Shown here: positions 35,979 through 45,131 of the stretch, piece by piece
Numbering within the stretch: the stretch's first letter is position 1
Layout of the letters: the number at the start of each line of letters is the position of its first letter
Assembly: GCA_964450865.1 (NCBI GenBank)
Contig: CAYVHB010000017.1
Location: 6,328-70,327 of the forward strand
From: CAYVHB01 sp964450865
GTDB lineage: Bacteria > Bacillota > Clostridia > Saccharofermentanales > UBA5734
DNA: 64,000 bases
Direction of reading: 5' to 3'
Made by a program: the position numbers and the translations under genes
Notes under the pieces: model-generated
Seen by the model: only the letters and a program-made list of their open reading frames with translations
What the model was told of the DNA's origin: nothing
Databases searched by the model: none

Positions 35979-37739
35979 ATGCAAGAGATGAAAGGTGTGG
36001 CAGCTGCCCCGGGCCTGGTCATTGGCCCATGTCTGGTACTCGAAGAGATCCATCATCCGGACTTTACCCATCAGTCGATTGCCAGCTCGCTGGTTCTCGA
36101 AGAGCAAAACAAGCTCAAGCTGGCAATTGATCTGGCCAACGATCAGCTGACTGCCATCCGGGATCGCGCCGCCGCTGCCGGACTGGAAGAACAGGCCGCG
36201 GTTATGGATGCGCATCTGATGATGCTGGGCGACCCGATCCTGACTGAAGGCTTCTTCACGATGATCGAAAAGGAACTGCTACCGGCCGTTGGCTCGGTGC
36301 AGAAGGGGATAGGCGCCCAGGCCGACATTTTTGAAGCACTTGAGGATGCTTACTTCCGGGAAAGAGCCCAGGATATCCGCGATATTGGCCGTCGCCTGGT
36401 CAATCTCCTGCTGGGTATCCAGGAGCCGGACGTCAGCGCCTTGCCCGAGCCGCTGATCCTGGTGGCCCACGATATCACCCCTTCGATGATGGCGGCTGTA
36501 GACCAGAAGAATTTGCTGGCCATTTGTGCTGAAATCGGCGGCAGGACTTCGCATACGGCTATTCTGGCCAATAACATGGGCATTGCCGCCGTCCTGGGCT
36601 GTCACGATGTCGTCGCCCTGGCCAGGCAGCAGCCGGCCGGTACGCTGATGGCTGTTGACGGCAGTTCCGGTAAGGTCTATATCAATCTGACGGCTGAGAA
36701 GGCTGAAGTCCTGAAGACCGAAGCGGCCCGCCGCGAGGCGATCAAGGCGACCCTGGCCCAGCTCAAGGACAGCCCGACAGTAACCAGGGACGGGATCAGC
36801 GTCCAGCTGGCTGCCAATGTCATGGGCCCCGGTGACGTCGAGAAAGTATTGGCCGTTGGCGCGGAAGGTGTTGGCCTTTATCGGTCGGAATTCCTGTTCA
36901 TGGATCGCGACCGGGCTCCGGACGAAGAAGAACAGTATCTGGCCTACCGGACAGTCATTGAAGGACTGGGCGGCAAGCCGGTCATCATCCGGACGATGGA
37001 CATCGGAGGCGATAAAGAGGTCGATTATCTTGGCATCGCCAAGGAGGAAAATCCCTTCCTCGGCTACCGGGCCCTGCGCATCTGCCTGGAGCGCGACGAC
37101 CTGTTCCTGACCCAGTTGCGGGCGATCCTGCGCGCGGCCAATCATGGCCAGGCCCTGATCATGTTCCCGATGGTCTGTTCCCTCGATGAGCTGCGGGCGG
37201 CCAAGGCCAAGGTCGAGCAGGCCAAATCCCAGCTGCGTCTGCGCAATACGGAATTTTGTGAAACCGTGCCAGTCGGTATCATGATAGAGATCCCCTCGGC
37301 GGCTGTGATCGCCGACGTCCTGATCAAGGAAGCGGACTTCTTCAGCATCGGCAGCAATGACCTGACGCAATATACGCTGGCTGTCGACCGCATGAATGAA
37401 AAGATCAGCTATCTGTACAACAGCTTCCATCCGGCTATGCTGCGCCTGATCCGTTCGGTAATCGGACCGGCCCGCCTGGCTGGCGGCCACAAGTTTGCCG
37501 GCATGTGCGGTGAAATGGCCGGTGACCCGCGGGCGACCATTCTGCTGCTGGGCCTCGGCCTGCAGGAATTCAGTGTCGGTCCGGGCAACCTGCTGCGCAT
37601 CCGCAAGATTATCAACAGTGTTGATTTCACCTATGCCCAGTCCGTTGCGGAAAAAGCCCTGGAGATGGGGACGGCTGCCGATATCGAAGCCTGGCTGGCC
37701 GAGGCCCTGCCCGAGGATCTCCGGCCCTACCTGGTCTGA
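35979..37739 (+). CDS. ptsI: PTS enzyme I (phosphoenolpyruvate-protein phosphotransferase)
   Basis: Takes phosphate from PEP and gives it to HPr, starting all PTS sugar uptake. The 586-residue product has the HPr-binding/phospho-His domain (phospho-His in GGRTSHTAILANNMG) and the PEP-binding TIM barrel (EGVGLYRSEFLF, GSNDLTQYTLAVDR, catalytic Cys in GMCGEMAGDP). ATG 35979 is chosen because AAGGAG (35963-35968) is 10 bases upstream; the nearer ATG 35972 is out of frame. It is divergent from the fructose operon. Confidence 0.96.
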   Translation: MQEMKGVAAAPGLVIGPCLVLEEIHHPDFTHQSIASSLVLEEQNKLKLAIDLANDQLTAIRDRAAAAGLEEQAAVMDAHLMMLGDPILTEGFFTMIEKELLPAVGSVQKGIGAQADIFEALEDAYFRERAQDIRDIGRRLVNLLLGIQEPDVSALPEPLILVAHDITPSMMAAVDQKNLLAICAEIGGRTSHTAILANNMGIAAVLGCHDVVALARQQPAGTLMAVDGSSGKVYINLTAEKAEVLKTEAARREAIKATLAQLKDSPTVTRDGISVQLAANVMGPGDVEKVLAVGAEGVGLYRSEFLFMDRDRAPDEEEQYLAYRTVIEGLGGKPVIIRTMDIGGDKEVDYLGIAKEENPFLGYRALRICLERDDLFLTQLRAILRAANHGQALIMFPMVCSLDELRAAKAKVEQAKSQLRLRNTEFCETVPVGIMIEIPSAAVIADVLIKEADFFSIGSNDLTQYTLAVDRMNEKISYLYNSFHPAMLRLIRSVIGPARLAGGHKFAGMCGEMAGDPRATILLLGLGLQEFSVGPGNLLRIRKIINSVDFTYAQSVAEKALEMGTAADIEAWLAEALPEDLRPYLV

Positions 37740-37812
37740 CGAGCGGCTGATTGCCGGCTAGCCGGGAAGCGATGCCGGGATCCGGTCAGCGTAAATCCAT
37801 ACCAGATACTAC

Positions 37813-37907
37813 CAGCCTGCCACTTCTGGCCCGCGCGACCAGGTGTGGCAGGCTTTTTGCCAGCCTGCCACTTTGGCCCGCACGGCCAGGTATGGTAAGT
37901 TTTCACC
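37813..37907. repeat. tandem duplication (about 48 bp) that includes the ptsI terminator
   Basis: Bases 37813-37860 recur as 37861-37907. Copy 1 keeps a full terminator. In copy 2 the right arm is mutated, so its hairpin is broken. Copy 2 runs into the stop codon of the convergent gene (37903-37905). Confidence 0.8.
37814..37858 (+). terminator. intrinsic terminator of ptsI
   Basis: AGCCTGCCAC (37814-37823) pairs with GTGGCAGGCT (37845-37854), then TTTT. A shorter inner stem (CTGG with CCAG) may form in the loop. Confidence 0.72.
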
Positions 37908-38928
37908 GCTCTATTTCACCTTGCATGGTATCAATTGAGTCAGCGGACTCAGAATTGTACCCGGATGCACCGCGCTGATCCACGTCATGCTGCCCGGTTT
38001 CAACTAGTCGTGCTTCCTGACGTGCAGCCTCGTGAAGTCCTGCTTCAGTCGCGGCTGGTTCATCTGGCATTTCTTGCGCTTCCATTCCCTTATCAACCGG
38101 CTTTTCCATGGTCTGCTGCGGTTGTGGCGCTGTGCCGCTTATCTGTGAGGTCTGCCCCTGCTGCGGCGTTGTGCCATTTTTCCATCCCGCCTGCTCCTGC
38201 TGAAGCTGCTCATGGCGCTGCTGCCAGATGACCAGCCGCTGCTGATAATCATTGCGCAGTCCGTGCCAGAAGCGGCTGGCCTGCCAATGCCGCGGAAAAA
38301 ACTGCATGCGGCCACTCTGGTGAGCTCGCAGCAGCATCAGGATCTCAGCCGGTTGCACGGACTGGTTGCTATGCATCATATAATGCTCAGTTCCTGGGGT
38401 AGCGTCATAAAAACGATAAATGGCAGCATATGCGTCACCGAGTCCGAAGAGGTGACCGGCCTCATGCGCCGCGATCGCTGCCAGATCGGATGGCTGCAGG
38501 TCGCTGGGCAAAACCATCCGGCCCGGCTGCTGGCGGCTCCAGTTTGTGCCGATGCTCTCAATCTGGCCCGTTTTGGCAATTCCCCAGCCGCGCCGATACC
38601 AGGGGCTGATGACATGGGCCGGCATCAGCAGCAGGCGACGCACGACAACCGGTACACTGCGCCGATCCCTTTGCCGGCTGATCTGAACGCTGACCCGCAC
38701 CAGTTCAGTCTGGCCAGCCAGTTCCAGACTGTAAAATCCGGACCATTTATGGATGATGCCCGCCTCGATATGGTCGGCCAGACTTTTGCCATCGGGGCCG
38801 ACAGTTTGCAGGGCCCTGGCATTATAATGAAATCGACAGTCAATCAGCACATGATTGCCGGTCAGGTGCACCTGGATCGGTGTTTGCCGTGGCCAGCGAT
38901 AATATATGGAAAAGTGGTCCGTCAGCAT
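37903..38928 (-). CDS. metzincin-like zinc metalloprotease of unknown family
   Basis: A 341-residue protein. A zinc site HEAGHLFGLGD at residues 155-165 fits HExxHxxGxxD, and a Met-turn candidate EHYMMHSN follows at 181-188, together the hallmark of metzincins. An upstream helix (IEAGIIHKW, about 54-62) could be the zincin backing helix. The C-terminal third (about 240-341) is Gln/Glu-rich, low complexity and probably disordered. No signal peptide or anchor is visible, which is unusual because most metzincins are exported. ATG 38928 is chosen because GGAGG lies 6 bases upstream. The exact family and substrate are unknown. Confidence 0.7.
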   Translation of the reverse strand: MLTDHFSIYYRWPRQTPIQVHLTGNHVLIDCRFHYNARALQTVGPDGKSLADHIEAGIIHKWSGFYSLELAGQTELVRVSVQISRQRDRRSVPVVVRRLLLMPAHVISPWYRRGWGIAKTGQIESIGTNWSRQQPGRMVLPSDLQPSDLAAIAAHEAGHLFGLGDAYAAIYRFYDATPGTEHYMMHSNQSVQPAEILMLLRAHQSGRMQFFPRHWQASRFWHGLRNDYQQRLVIWQQRHEQLQQEQAGWKNGTTPQQGQTSQISGTAPQPQQTMEKPVDKGMEAQEMPDEPAATEAGLHEAARQEARLVETGQHDVDQRGASGYNSESADSIDTMQGEIER

Positions 38929-38989
38929 GTTTAGCCTCCACATGCGCAATAACCATGGTCCGGCGCCGCCACCGTGTGATAAACGCAAG

Positions 38990-39016
38990 AAAAAAAGGAA
39001 GAGCCTGAACTCTTCC
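38990..39016 (-). terminator. intrinsic terminator of the minus-strand membrane-protein gene
   Basis: A 7-bp stem GGAAGAG/CTCTTCC (38997-39003 with 39010-39016), followed on the minus strand by seven T (plus A-run 38990-38996). Confidence 0.75.
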
Positions 39017-39084
39017 GGATGAGCGGGGTATTACCTTTTACTTTTCATGATCAGCCGCCAAATGTCAAGGGGAAGTTCAGCCGC

Positions 39085-39615
39085 TCAATGGCGCTGATCC
39101 GTCCACTGGCTCCACGGCACAGCACCAGTCACCTGCTGGTGAGTCAGCAGCGAAACGATCAGGATCGTAATCAGGCTGGTCATCAGGGCTGGAATCAGGG
39201 CCAGGATCAGGCCCGTGCGCAAGGCAGCCGACAACTGGGCGACTAAAAATTCCCTGGCGCCGGCAGCCAGGCAGTCGGCCAGCGCCAGCGTGGCCAGCAT
39301 GGCTCCTTCAGACAGGCTGCCAGCCAGCGTGCCGAGAATAATGGCATAAAAAAAACGGTTGATCCTTGAATGCCCGGCCAGCTGCAGGCTAATGTAGCGG
39401 GCAACCTGGCCGAGAAGCACCGGCCAGGCCAGCTGCAGGAACACCAGCAATGGCAATAGCCAGGAATACTGTTGAAAACCCGGATGCGATGCCGGATCCC
39501 CGGTCAGCAGCATCAAACTGAAACCGCTGCCCCACAACAGGCTGGCCATGAGGCTGACCCGTTTTTCAAGGCGATGTCTGTCTGATTCATCATGAAATCT
39601 GATGCTGCCAACCAT
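39085..39615 (-). CDS. hypothetical four-helix membrane protein
   Basis: A 176-residue protein with hydrophobic segments near residues 23-40, 53-75, 85-120 and 135-160. ATG 39615 is chosen because a GGAGGGC site lies 9 bases upstream on the minus strand; an earlier ATG at 39633 is the alternative. The C-terminal ALMTSLITILIVSLLTHQQ is slightly reminiscent of small DUF2798-type proteins, but I cannot assign it with confidence. It is monocistronic, with its own terminator. Confidence 0.55.
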   Translation of the reverse strand: MVGSIRFHDESDRHRLEKRVSLMASLLWGSGFSLMLLTGDPASHPGFQQYSWLLPLLVFLQLAWPVLLGQVARYISLQLAGHSRINRFFYAIILGTLAGSLSEGAMLATLALADCLAAGAREFLVAQLSAALRTGLILALIPALMTSLITILIVSLLTHQQVTGAVPWSQWTDQRH

Positions 39616-40011
39616 AGTCACTGCCCTCCACATCCAAACAAATCAGGTGCGTCTTCTGTTTGCTGTGCCCAAAAAGGGAGCAAAGAACTGGGGAGATCTG
39701 GCCGGAATCCAAAGGAATCCGCAAAAGGTTGATCATCTGACTATAATCATGAAAATCGGGTCTGACCGGATACTCGTCAGATGAATTTCATCTTTATTAT
39801 ACAGGGGGATGCTGACTGGCCGGCTGATTGTTTATGACAGATATCAGACTATTTTTGACCGGTTTCATAAGCCATGGCTGCTGATCGGCCGGCTGACTGT
39901 ATTTGACGGATATCAGACGATCTACCCGGTTTCTGACTGGAATAAACAGCATGATCCGCATGTTCAGGCTTAACCGGTCCGGATCCCGCCCCGGGAACAG
40001 GTCCGGCCAGA
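39616..40011. repeat. intergenic region with a 69-bp tandem duplication
   Basis: Bases 39818-39886 are repeated imperfectly from 39887 (GGCCGGCTGA, then GATATCAGAC, then CCGGTTTC in both). No gene is visible in this 396-bp spacer. Confidence 0.65.
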
Positions 40012-41337
40012 TTAATCCGCCGCGGGATTGGTCGGGATGATCCCGCGGCCCTGGTTTTGCAAGACCGCGGCCATACCGGCCGTTGTTCTGATCGTGCCAT
40101 CGGCAAAAATCCAGAGCGCCTCGCAATCTGGCAGGCTTTCGACCAGGGTCCGGCCCTCGGTAAAGGGCATCAGGAAAACAGCCGTCGACAGGAAATCGGC
40201 CAGTCCGCTGTCCGGGGTCATAATCGTAACCGCTTTGCAATAGCGGGCCGGCATCAGCGTAACCGGGTCAATGAGATGATGATAGCTGACCCCATCAACC
40301 ATGTAATAGCGCTGGTAATCACCACTGGTGACAATAGAGGTTGAGTTTGTGGCGATGACATCAATCGGTTCCGTGTCAGGCACCAGCAGGCTGGCAAATG
40401 GATTCTGGACACCGATCTGCCACGTTGTCCGGCCGGCCCCGAGTGGCTGGCCGATCAGGCGCACATTGCTGCCACCAGCACTGATGATACCTGAAGTCAG
40501 GCCTTTCGCCTCAAGGGTCCGGGCTACCAGTTCCGTTGCATACCCCTTGGCCACGGCTCCCACATCGAGTCGCATATCCGGGTCAGTCAGCTGGACAGTC
40601 ATCTGCGCCCGGTTGATCACGATCCCGGCCGGATCCGTATGCTTCGCTGCGGCTTCGAGTTCAAGGGGGGAGGGGAGGGCAGGCGGACCGTCGCCAGCTT
40701 CAGCTGCATCCCGATAGCGCGACCAGATCGTCAGGACTGCGCCCAGGGCCGGATTGACCTTGCCGGGTGCCAGCTGATCCTGCTCCCGATAGAATGCCAG
40801 CAGATCCAGGATGCGTGAGTCGACCTGGACTGGCCCCTGGCCGGCCTGGCGATTGACCGTGCAGAGATTGTTCAGGCCTTCATAGGTATGATAGATATCG
40901 AACAGCTGGTGCAATTCGGTAAACTGGGCTTCACAATCGCTGGCCAGGGCATCAAACTCAGCGGGGGTACGGGTATAGGCTACCAGCTGGATGACGGTGT
41001 CAAAACTGCTGGTGAAGGCATAGCTGTGTTTTTCATAGGGTCCGGTTGTGGTGGTTACCGGACTGGCCGCGCAGGCGATGATACCAGGCATCATCAGAAG
41101 AAAAACGGCCATCACCGCCAGTATCCGGACCAGCCGGCCCGTTCGTTGCCCGTTTCCATCTCTGACAGCCGCGCAAAGCGGGCAGCTTCCCTGGGGGCGG
41201 TTGCCACGCGGGCGTGATACCAGGCCTGACCCATGATTTTGTCGGGCCTTGACGACAAAAAGGGTGCCCGCAGGCACCCTTCTGACAGATTCTGTCTGAT
41301 TTGCAATGGCTGGATCCGGATGGATTTTACTGCGCAT
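40012..41337 (-). CDS. apbE: ApbE family FAD:protein FMN transferase (lipoprotein); start uncertain
   Basis: Transfers FMN from FAD to a Thr/Ser of partner proteins outside the membrane. ApbE features are SSFDTVIQLVAY near the start of the mature part, the DVGAVAKGYATE and SAGGSNVRLIG motifs, and SYHHLIDPVT late. A lipoprotein signal ends in GIIAC (Cys near residue 89 of the longest frame). The start is unclear: ATG 41337 overlaps the upstream gene and puts a strong terminator (41257-41281) inside the reading frame, while the next in-frame starts are GTG 41277, in that stem, and GTG 41115, too short for a signal. A noncanonical start or a sequencing frameshift is possible. Substrate candidate: the lipoprotein upstream. 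Confidence 0.85.
   Translation of the reverse strand: MRSKIHPDPAIANQTESVRRVPAGTLFVVKARQNHGSGLVSRPRGNRPQGSCPLCAAVRDGNGQRTGRLVRILAVMAVFLLMMPGIIACAASPVTTTTGPYEKHSYAFTSSFDTVIQLVAYTRTPAEFDALASDCEAQFTELHQLFDIYHTYEGLNNLCTVNRQAGQGPVQVDSRILDLLAFYREQDQLAPGKVNPALGAVLTIWSRYRDAAEAGDGPPALPSPLELEAAAKHTDPAGIVINRAQMTVQLTDPDMRLDVGAVAKGYATELVARTLEAKGLTSGIISAGGSNVRLIGQPLGAGRTTWQIGVQNPFASLLVPDTEPIDVIATNSTSIVTSGDYQRYYMVDGVSYHHLIDPVTLMPARYCKAVTIMTPDSGLADFLSTAVFLMPFTEGRTLVESLPDCEALWIFADGTIRTTAGMAAVLQNQGRGIIPTNPAAD
41257..41281 (-). terminator. intrinsic terminator of the FMN-binding-like lipoprotein gene
   Basis: A 9-bp stem (41260-41268 with 41273-41281), loop of 4, followed by T on the minus strand (plus 41257-41259). 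It lies 45 bases after that gene's stop and within the longest apbE frame. Confidence 0.75.
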
Positions 41338-41878
41338 TCGCGATCGCTTCTTTGACGGCTTCGAGGTAATGGGCCGGCTTGACGGTCACGCTGGTGGCCA
41401 GGTCGGTCAGTTTGCCATCTTCAGACATCTTGGCCGCATCGATATCGGCGACTGTCTTGCCGATCAGCCATTTCTCAAGGCCATCGGCTTGTTCCCACCA
41501 TTCCTTGCCGATTGAGGAGGCTTTCTTCATGCCATACTTGTCGCCGAGTTCACGCTTGGTGGCGCCGAGCGCGGCCTTGTCGGTGGTCAGCTTGCCGGTT
41601 GCGTCGAATTTGATATCGTTGACGATGGAATCAATCCAGACATTGACGATCTTGCCGGAAGCGTCAACCTCGACGGCAGCCAGATAACAGTAGGTCTGGG
41701 CCAGTCCGCCCGTAGCGTCCTTTTCGTTGTCGCCCACACCGTAGGACTTGTCCATGGTAATGACAGAACCAAAACCGAGTTTGGTGGCGGCCGTTGCAGC
41801 CGGCTTGCTGCCGCAGGCTGTCAGCACGAAGGAAAATACCAGCACAAGAGTCATCAGAACGATCAGTTTCTTCTTCAT
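41327..41878 (-). CDS. small lipoprotein, possible FMN-binding (flavinylated) domain protein
   Basis: A 183-residue protein with a clear lipoprotein signal (MKKKLIVLMTLVLVFSF then lipobox LTAC, Cys22). The mature part is a small alpha/beta domain. Near the C-terminus DLATSVTVKPAHYLEAVKEA resembles the ApbE acceptor region, in which a Thr after D-x-x-(S/T)-(G/S)-A-T is flavinylated and followed by a V-x-A-V-x-x-A helix. The match is imperfect (V for A), so flavinylation is inference, supported by the adjacent apbE. Such proteins act in extracytosolic electron transfer. AGGAG precedes ATG 41878. Confidence 0.68.
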   Translation of the reverse strand: MKKKLIVLMTLVLVFSFVLTACGSKPAATAATKLGFGSVITMDKSYGVGDNEKDATGGLAQTYCYLAAVEVDASGKIVNVWIDSIVNDIKFDATGKLTTDKAALGATKRELGDKYGMKKASSIGKEWWEQADGLEKWLIGKTVADIDAAKMSEDGKLTDLATSVTVKPAHYLEAVKEAIANAQ

Positions 41879-42455
41879 TGTTAAGCTCCTCCATATAGTT
41901 TGCAGATTCAGGATTTAAAATTATGCGTGGCCTATTCTATCACAATCAATCATGATTTGGCCAGCTGTAAAAATTGTGGTAAAAGAAAAAATATCAATTA
42001 GTTTAAATTGAATACCATAAATATACTGGAAAATATAAGGAATTACCGGTGGTTTCCCGAGCCTGGCTGATGACACCAGTTCCTGGCCTGGCAAACAGCA
42101 GGCAGCTTTCACTGGCTGATGTGCTGGTGTCAGACAGCAAAACCGGGTTCCTGGCCTGGCAAACAGCAGGCAGCTTTCACTGGCTGATGGGCTGGCGTCA
42201 TACGGCAAAACCGGCGCCTGGCCCGGCCTGGTGCAACGCCTGAAACCAGCCAATATGCTGGTGAACTCCGATAGGTTTGCCGGCGACCGGCGCGCCATTT
42301 TCGTCAGGCTGACAGTATTCACCAGGTAAAGGAACATGGTAAGATGAATCGGTAAAATACCTCATCAGGTTGCTTGCCGGATTGATTGCCTGGTCAGTGG
42401 CCCGGTTGCCGGCCAGGCGTTCTTTTATCGCAAGGTTTCAGGCAGGAGATCGTTC
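41879..42455. repeat. intergenic region with a 68-bp tandem duplication
   Basis: Bases 42080-42147 recur at 42148-42215; the first 42 bases of the two copies are identical and the rest is diverged. The left part (41900-42040) is AT-rich and should hold the promoter of the minus-strand lipoprotein gene. I see no gene here. Confidence 0.78.
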
Positions 42456-44966
42456 ATGATTGTCAGTTCATTTATCTTGCACACGTCGACCGGTAAAATC
42501 CGTAATCGGTTCAGTCAATCATTCCAGCGCTGGTCAGCCCGCTTCAACCGGCGGTGGATCCGGTTTTTACTTTACGCTATGGTGGTGCTGCTGGCTACCG
42601 TGACGACATGGCTGGCCTGGCCATCCCTGCTGGTGACCACAACCCTGGAGGCTGACTCGCGCAGTGACTATCTGCCTTACCGGTTGAATCAGGGTGACGT
42701 CCTGACTCAGACCCTTGATATCCAGCGTGACGGACTGAAATCCATTTCCCTTTCATTTGATATGCCGGGCAGTGAAGACATTCCGGCTGATACACAGATG
42801 AGCCTGGCCATCTTTGCCGAACCACCCGTTCCCGGCCAGGCAACAACTGCTGAACCACTCTATACGGCGACCCTGACCGGGGAGCAGCTCATGGGTCATA
42901 CCCGGACGCAGATTCCTGTCCGGTTGGGCCGTCACACCGCTGGCCGGCAATACACACTGGTTTTGCGCCTGGAGACCCTGCCGGCTGCCAGCCGGCTGAT
43001 GATTCACGCGACATATGCCACGCGCTACCCCCTGCTGGTTAATGACAGCCAGACCGGCCTGGGCCTGACGATGCTGCTCACCCATCAGCGTTTCAACTGG
43101 CCAGCTTTCCTGGCGGTTATCCTGCTGATGGCCATCCTGGCGATCCTGCTGATCGTTCCCTTGCCCCTGGTCGGCAGGCTCTTCACCCGGGCTGTCATCC
43201 TGCCCCTGCTGCTGGCTCCGTTCCTGACCCTGGTCTCCATCGAATTACTGAATACCCTCAATCCTAATGTCCTGCTGCGACCGGCAGTTATCGTACTGAG
43301 TTATGGCGTCATCCTGCTGGCCGAGCTGCTGCTGGTCGGCCTGACCAGCCGCTATCGCCTGGGAATCTACCTGTCGCACACCCTGTTCATGATCATGGCC
43401 ATCACCAATCATCTCAAGATCTTTTTCCGCGGCGACCCTTTCGTGGCCGGTGACCTGATTTCCGTAACGGAAGCCGTTCATTCGATCAATAAGCTCACGT
43501 TCCTGGTCAGCAATCGCCTGCTGATGGCCTTGCTGCTGACCTTGATTTTCTTGCTGCTGTTCTGGTATGCGCCCGTCAGGCTGCAAGGTCGCCGGTTGCG
43601 CGCAGCCCTGCTGGCCGGCGGCCTGGCCAGCCTGGTTCTCTTCAGCGGCCTGGTCATTCGCAATACTGGCTTGCTCAGCCAGTACCTGAACGTTCGCCGC
43701 TACCCCTGGAACCAGATGATGAACTACAAGGTCAATGGCTTTGTCATCTCCTGGGTGCAGAGCACGGCCAGTTTCAATGTTCAAGAACCCGTCTATCAGA
43801 AACCGCTGCCCGCGGATCTGTACCAGGTGCCGGCCAGCGCACTCCGCACGACGGCGACCCCCGGACAGCCTAACATCATTGCGATCATGAGCGAGAGTTT
43901 TGGCGACTTTGACAATATCCGTCAGATTGAGACATCAGAGCCGGTGACCCCATTTTTTGACAGCCTGGTTGCCCGGCCGGGCACTCTGCACGGCAATCTG
44001 CTGGTTTCGGTTTTTGGCGGCGGGACCTGTAACACCGAGTTTGAATTCCTGACCGGTAGCAGCATGCTGTTCCTGACGGAGGGTAGCCTGCCTTATAACA
44101 GCTACTTCAACGGGCCGACCCATGGCCTGCCTGGCCTGCTGCGCCAGCAAGGCTACCGGACCGTGGCGATCCATCCTTATCTGCGTACATTCTGGGACCG
44201 TCAGCTGGTCTATCCCAATATCGGCTTTGAACGGTTTATCAGCCTGGAGGATTTCCCGGCCGGCGGCCTGGTCCGCAATTTTGTCGGCGATGAAGCCGAT
44301 TTCGCCGAGATTATCCGGACCTATCAGCAAAAGAGCCCGGCTGAACGGCTGTTTATTTTCTCGGTAACGATGCAAAATCATTTTCCCTATTACAGCACCG
44401 AGGAGATCATGGCCGGCCTGCGCTATAACATCAAGCTGCCGGGCTTGACCGGCGCCGAATCCGTTGAATTGTACCTGAGCATGCTGCGTCAGTCTGATGA
44501 TGCGCTGCGTCAGCTTTTCACCTATTTTGCCGATGTTCAGGAACCAACGCTGATTGTTTTGTTTGGAGATCACCTGCCCGGCAGTCACAACAGTTTCAAT
44601 AACTTCTATGAAACACTGTTTGGCAAGACCTTTGCCGAATTCAACCTGAAAGACACCCGCAAGCTTTATGAGACCCCCTGGCTGATCTGGGCCAATTACC
44701 CGCTGCCAAAGACCGCGCTGACGGATTTGACCAGTCCGAATTTCCTCGGCACGGAAGTTCTCAGGCTGGCCGGCGCCGCAGAATCTCCCTATTTTGCCAA
44801 TGTTGCCGCCCTGAACCAGGATGTTCTGGCCATGAATAATAAAATGGTCCTGACGCGCAATGGCCGCCTGTATGATCTGGAACACATTCCGTCCAGCCTG
44901 GTCCGCAAGCTTGACCGCTACTGGGCCTACGAATATGATAATATCATCCGGGATAAATCCCAATAA
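42456..44966 (+). CDS. LTA synthase family phosphoglycerol transferase
   Basis: An 836-residue membrane enzyme. A cytoplasmic N-terminus leads to TM1 (about 36-55), an unusually large extracytoplasmic insert (about 60-205), four or more further helices (about 210-400), then an extracellular sulfatase-fold domain (about 470-800). Active-site parts are the metal-binding IAIMSESFGDF, the nucleophile Thr in GGGTCNTEFEFLTG, and LFGDHLPGSHN. It transfers glycerol-phosphate from phosphatidylglycerol to a glycan or lipid, as in lipoteichoic acid synthesis. The insert after TM1 distinguishes it from classical LtaS (about 650 residues). AGGAG precedes ATG 42456. Confidence 0.87.
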   Translation: MIVSSFILHTSTGKIRNRFSQSFQRWSARFNRRWIRFLLYAMVVLLATVTTWLAWPSLLVTTTLEADSRSDYLPYRLNQGDVLTQTLDIQRDGLKSISLSFDMPGSEDIPADTQMSLAIFAEPPVPGQATTAEPLYTATLTGEQLMGHTRTQIPVRLGRHTAGRQYTLVLRLETLPAASRLMIHATYATRYPLLVNDSQTGLGLTMLLTHQRFNWPAFLAVILLMAILAILLIVPLPLVGRLFTRAVILPLLLAPFLTLVSIELLNTLNPNVLLRPAVIVLSYGVILLAELLLVGLTSRYRLGIYLSHTLFMIMAITNHLKIFFRGDPFVAGDLISVTEAVHSINKLTFLVSNRLLMALLLTLIFLLLFWYAPVRLQGRRLRAALLAGGLASLVLFSGLVIRNTGLLSQYLNVRRYPWNQMMNYKVNGFVISWVQSTASFNVQEPVYQKPLPADLYQVPASALRTTATPGQPNIIAIMSESFGDFDNIRQIETSEPVTPFFDSLVARPGTLHGNLLVSVFGGGTCNTEFEFLTGSSMLFLTEGSLPYNSYFNGPTHGLPGLLRQQGYRTVAIHPYLRTFWDRQLVYPNIGFERFISLEDFPAGGLVRNFVGDEADFAEIIRTYQQKSPAERLFIFSVTMQNHFPYYSTEEIMAGLRYNIKLPGLTGAESVELYLSMLRQSDDALRQLFTYFADVQEPTLIVLFGDHLPGSHNSFNNFYETLFGKTFAEFNLKDTRKLYETPWLIWANYPLPKTALTDLTSPNFLGTEVLRLAGAAESPYFANVAALNQDVLAMNNKMVLTRNGRLYDLEHIPSSLVRKLDRYWAYEYDNIIRDKSQ

Positions 44967-45131
44967 AAGCAGCCCGGCCCGTGCGAACCGGTACCAGCCG
45001 GCGTTACTTCCGGTAATCCGGCCGCTGCAGCCGTGTCCGATATCATGCCCCATGACCCGGATGTCATTGCATCCCCGATTTTGGCTTTGACCGGTTTGCC
45101 CGGTGCAAAGTCCGGAAAGAGAGCGACTTCC

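Noticed and set aside
37861..37907. second functional terminator after ptsI
   Set aside because: The right arm of this duplicate copy is mutated, so the stem is broken.
41921..42337. 138-residue minus-strand frame
   Set aside because: It spans the 68-bp tandem duplication and has a repeated peptide due to it; no ribosome site or domain.
45033..45131. N-terminal extension of MetY
   Set aside because: The extra 33 residues have no homology-like features and a better start is at 45132.
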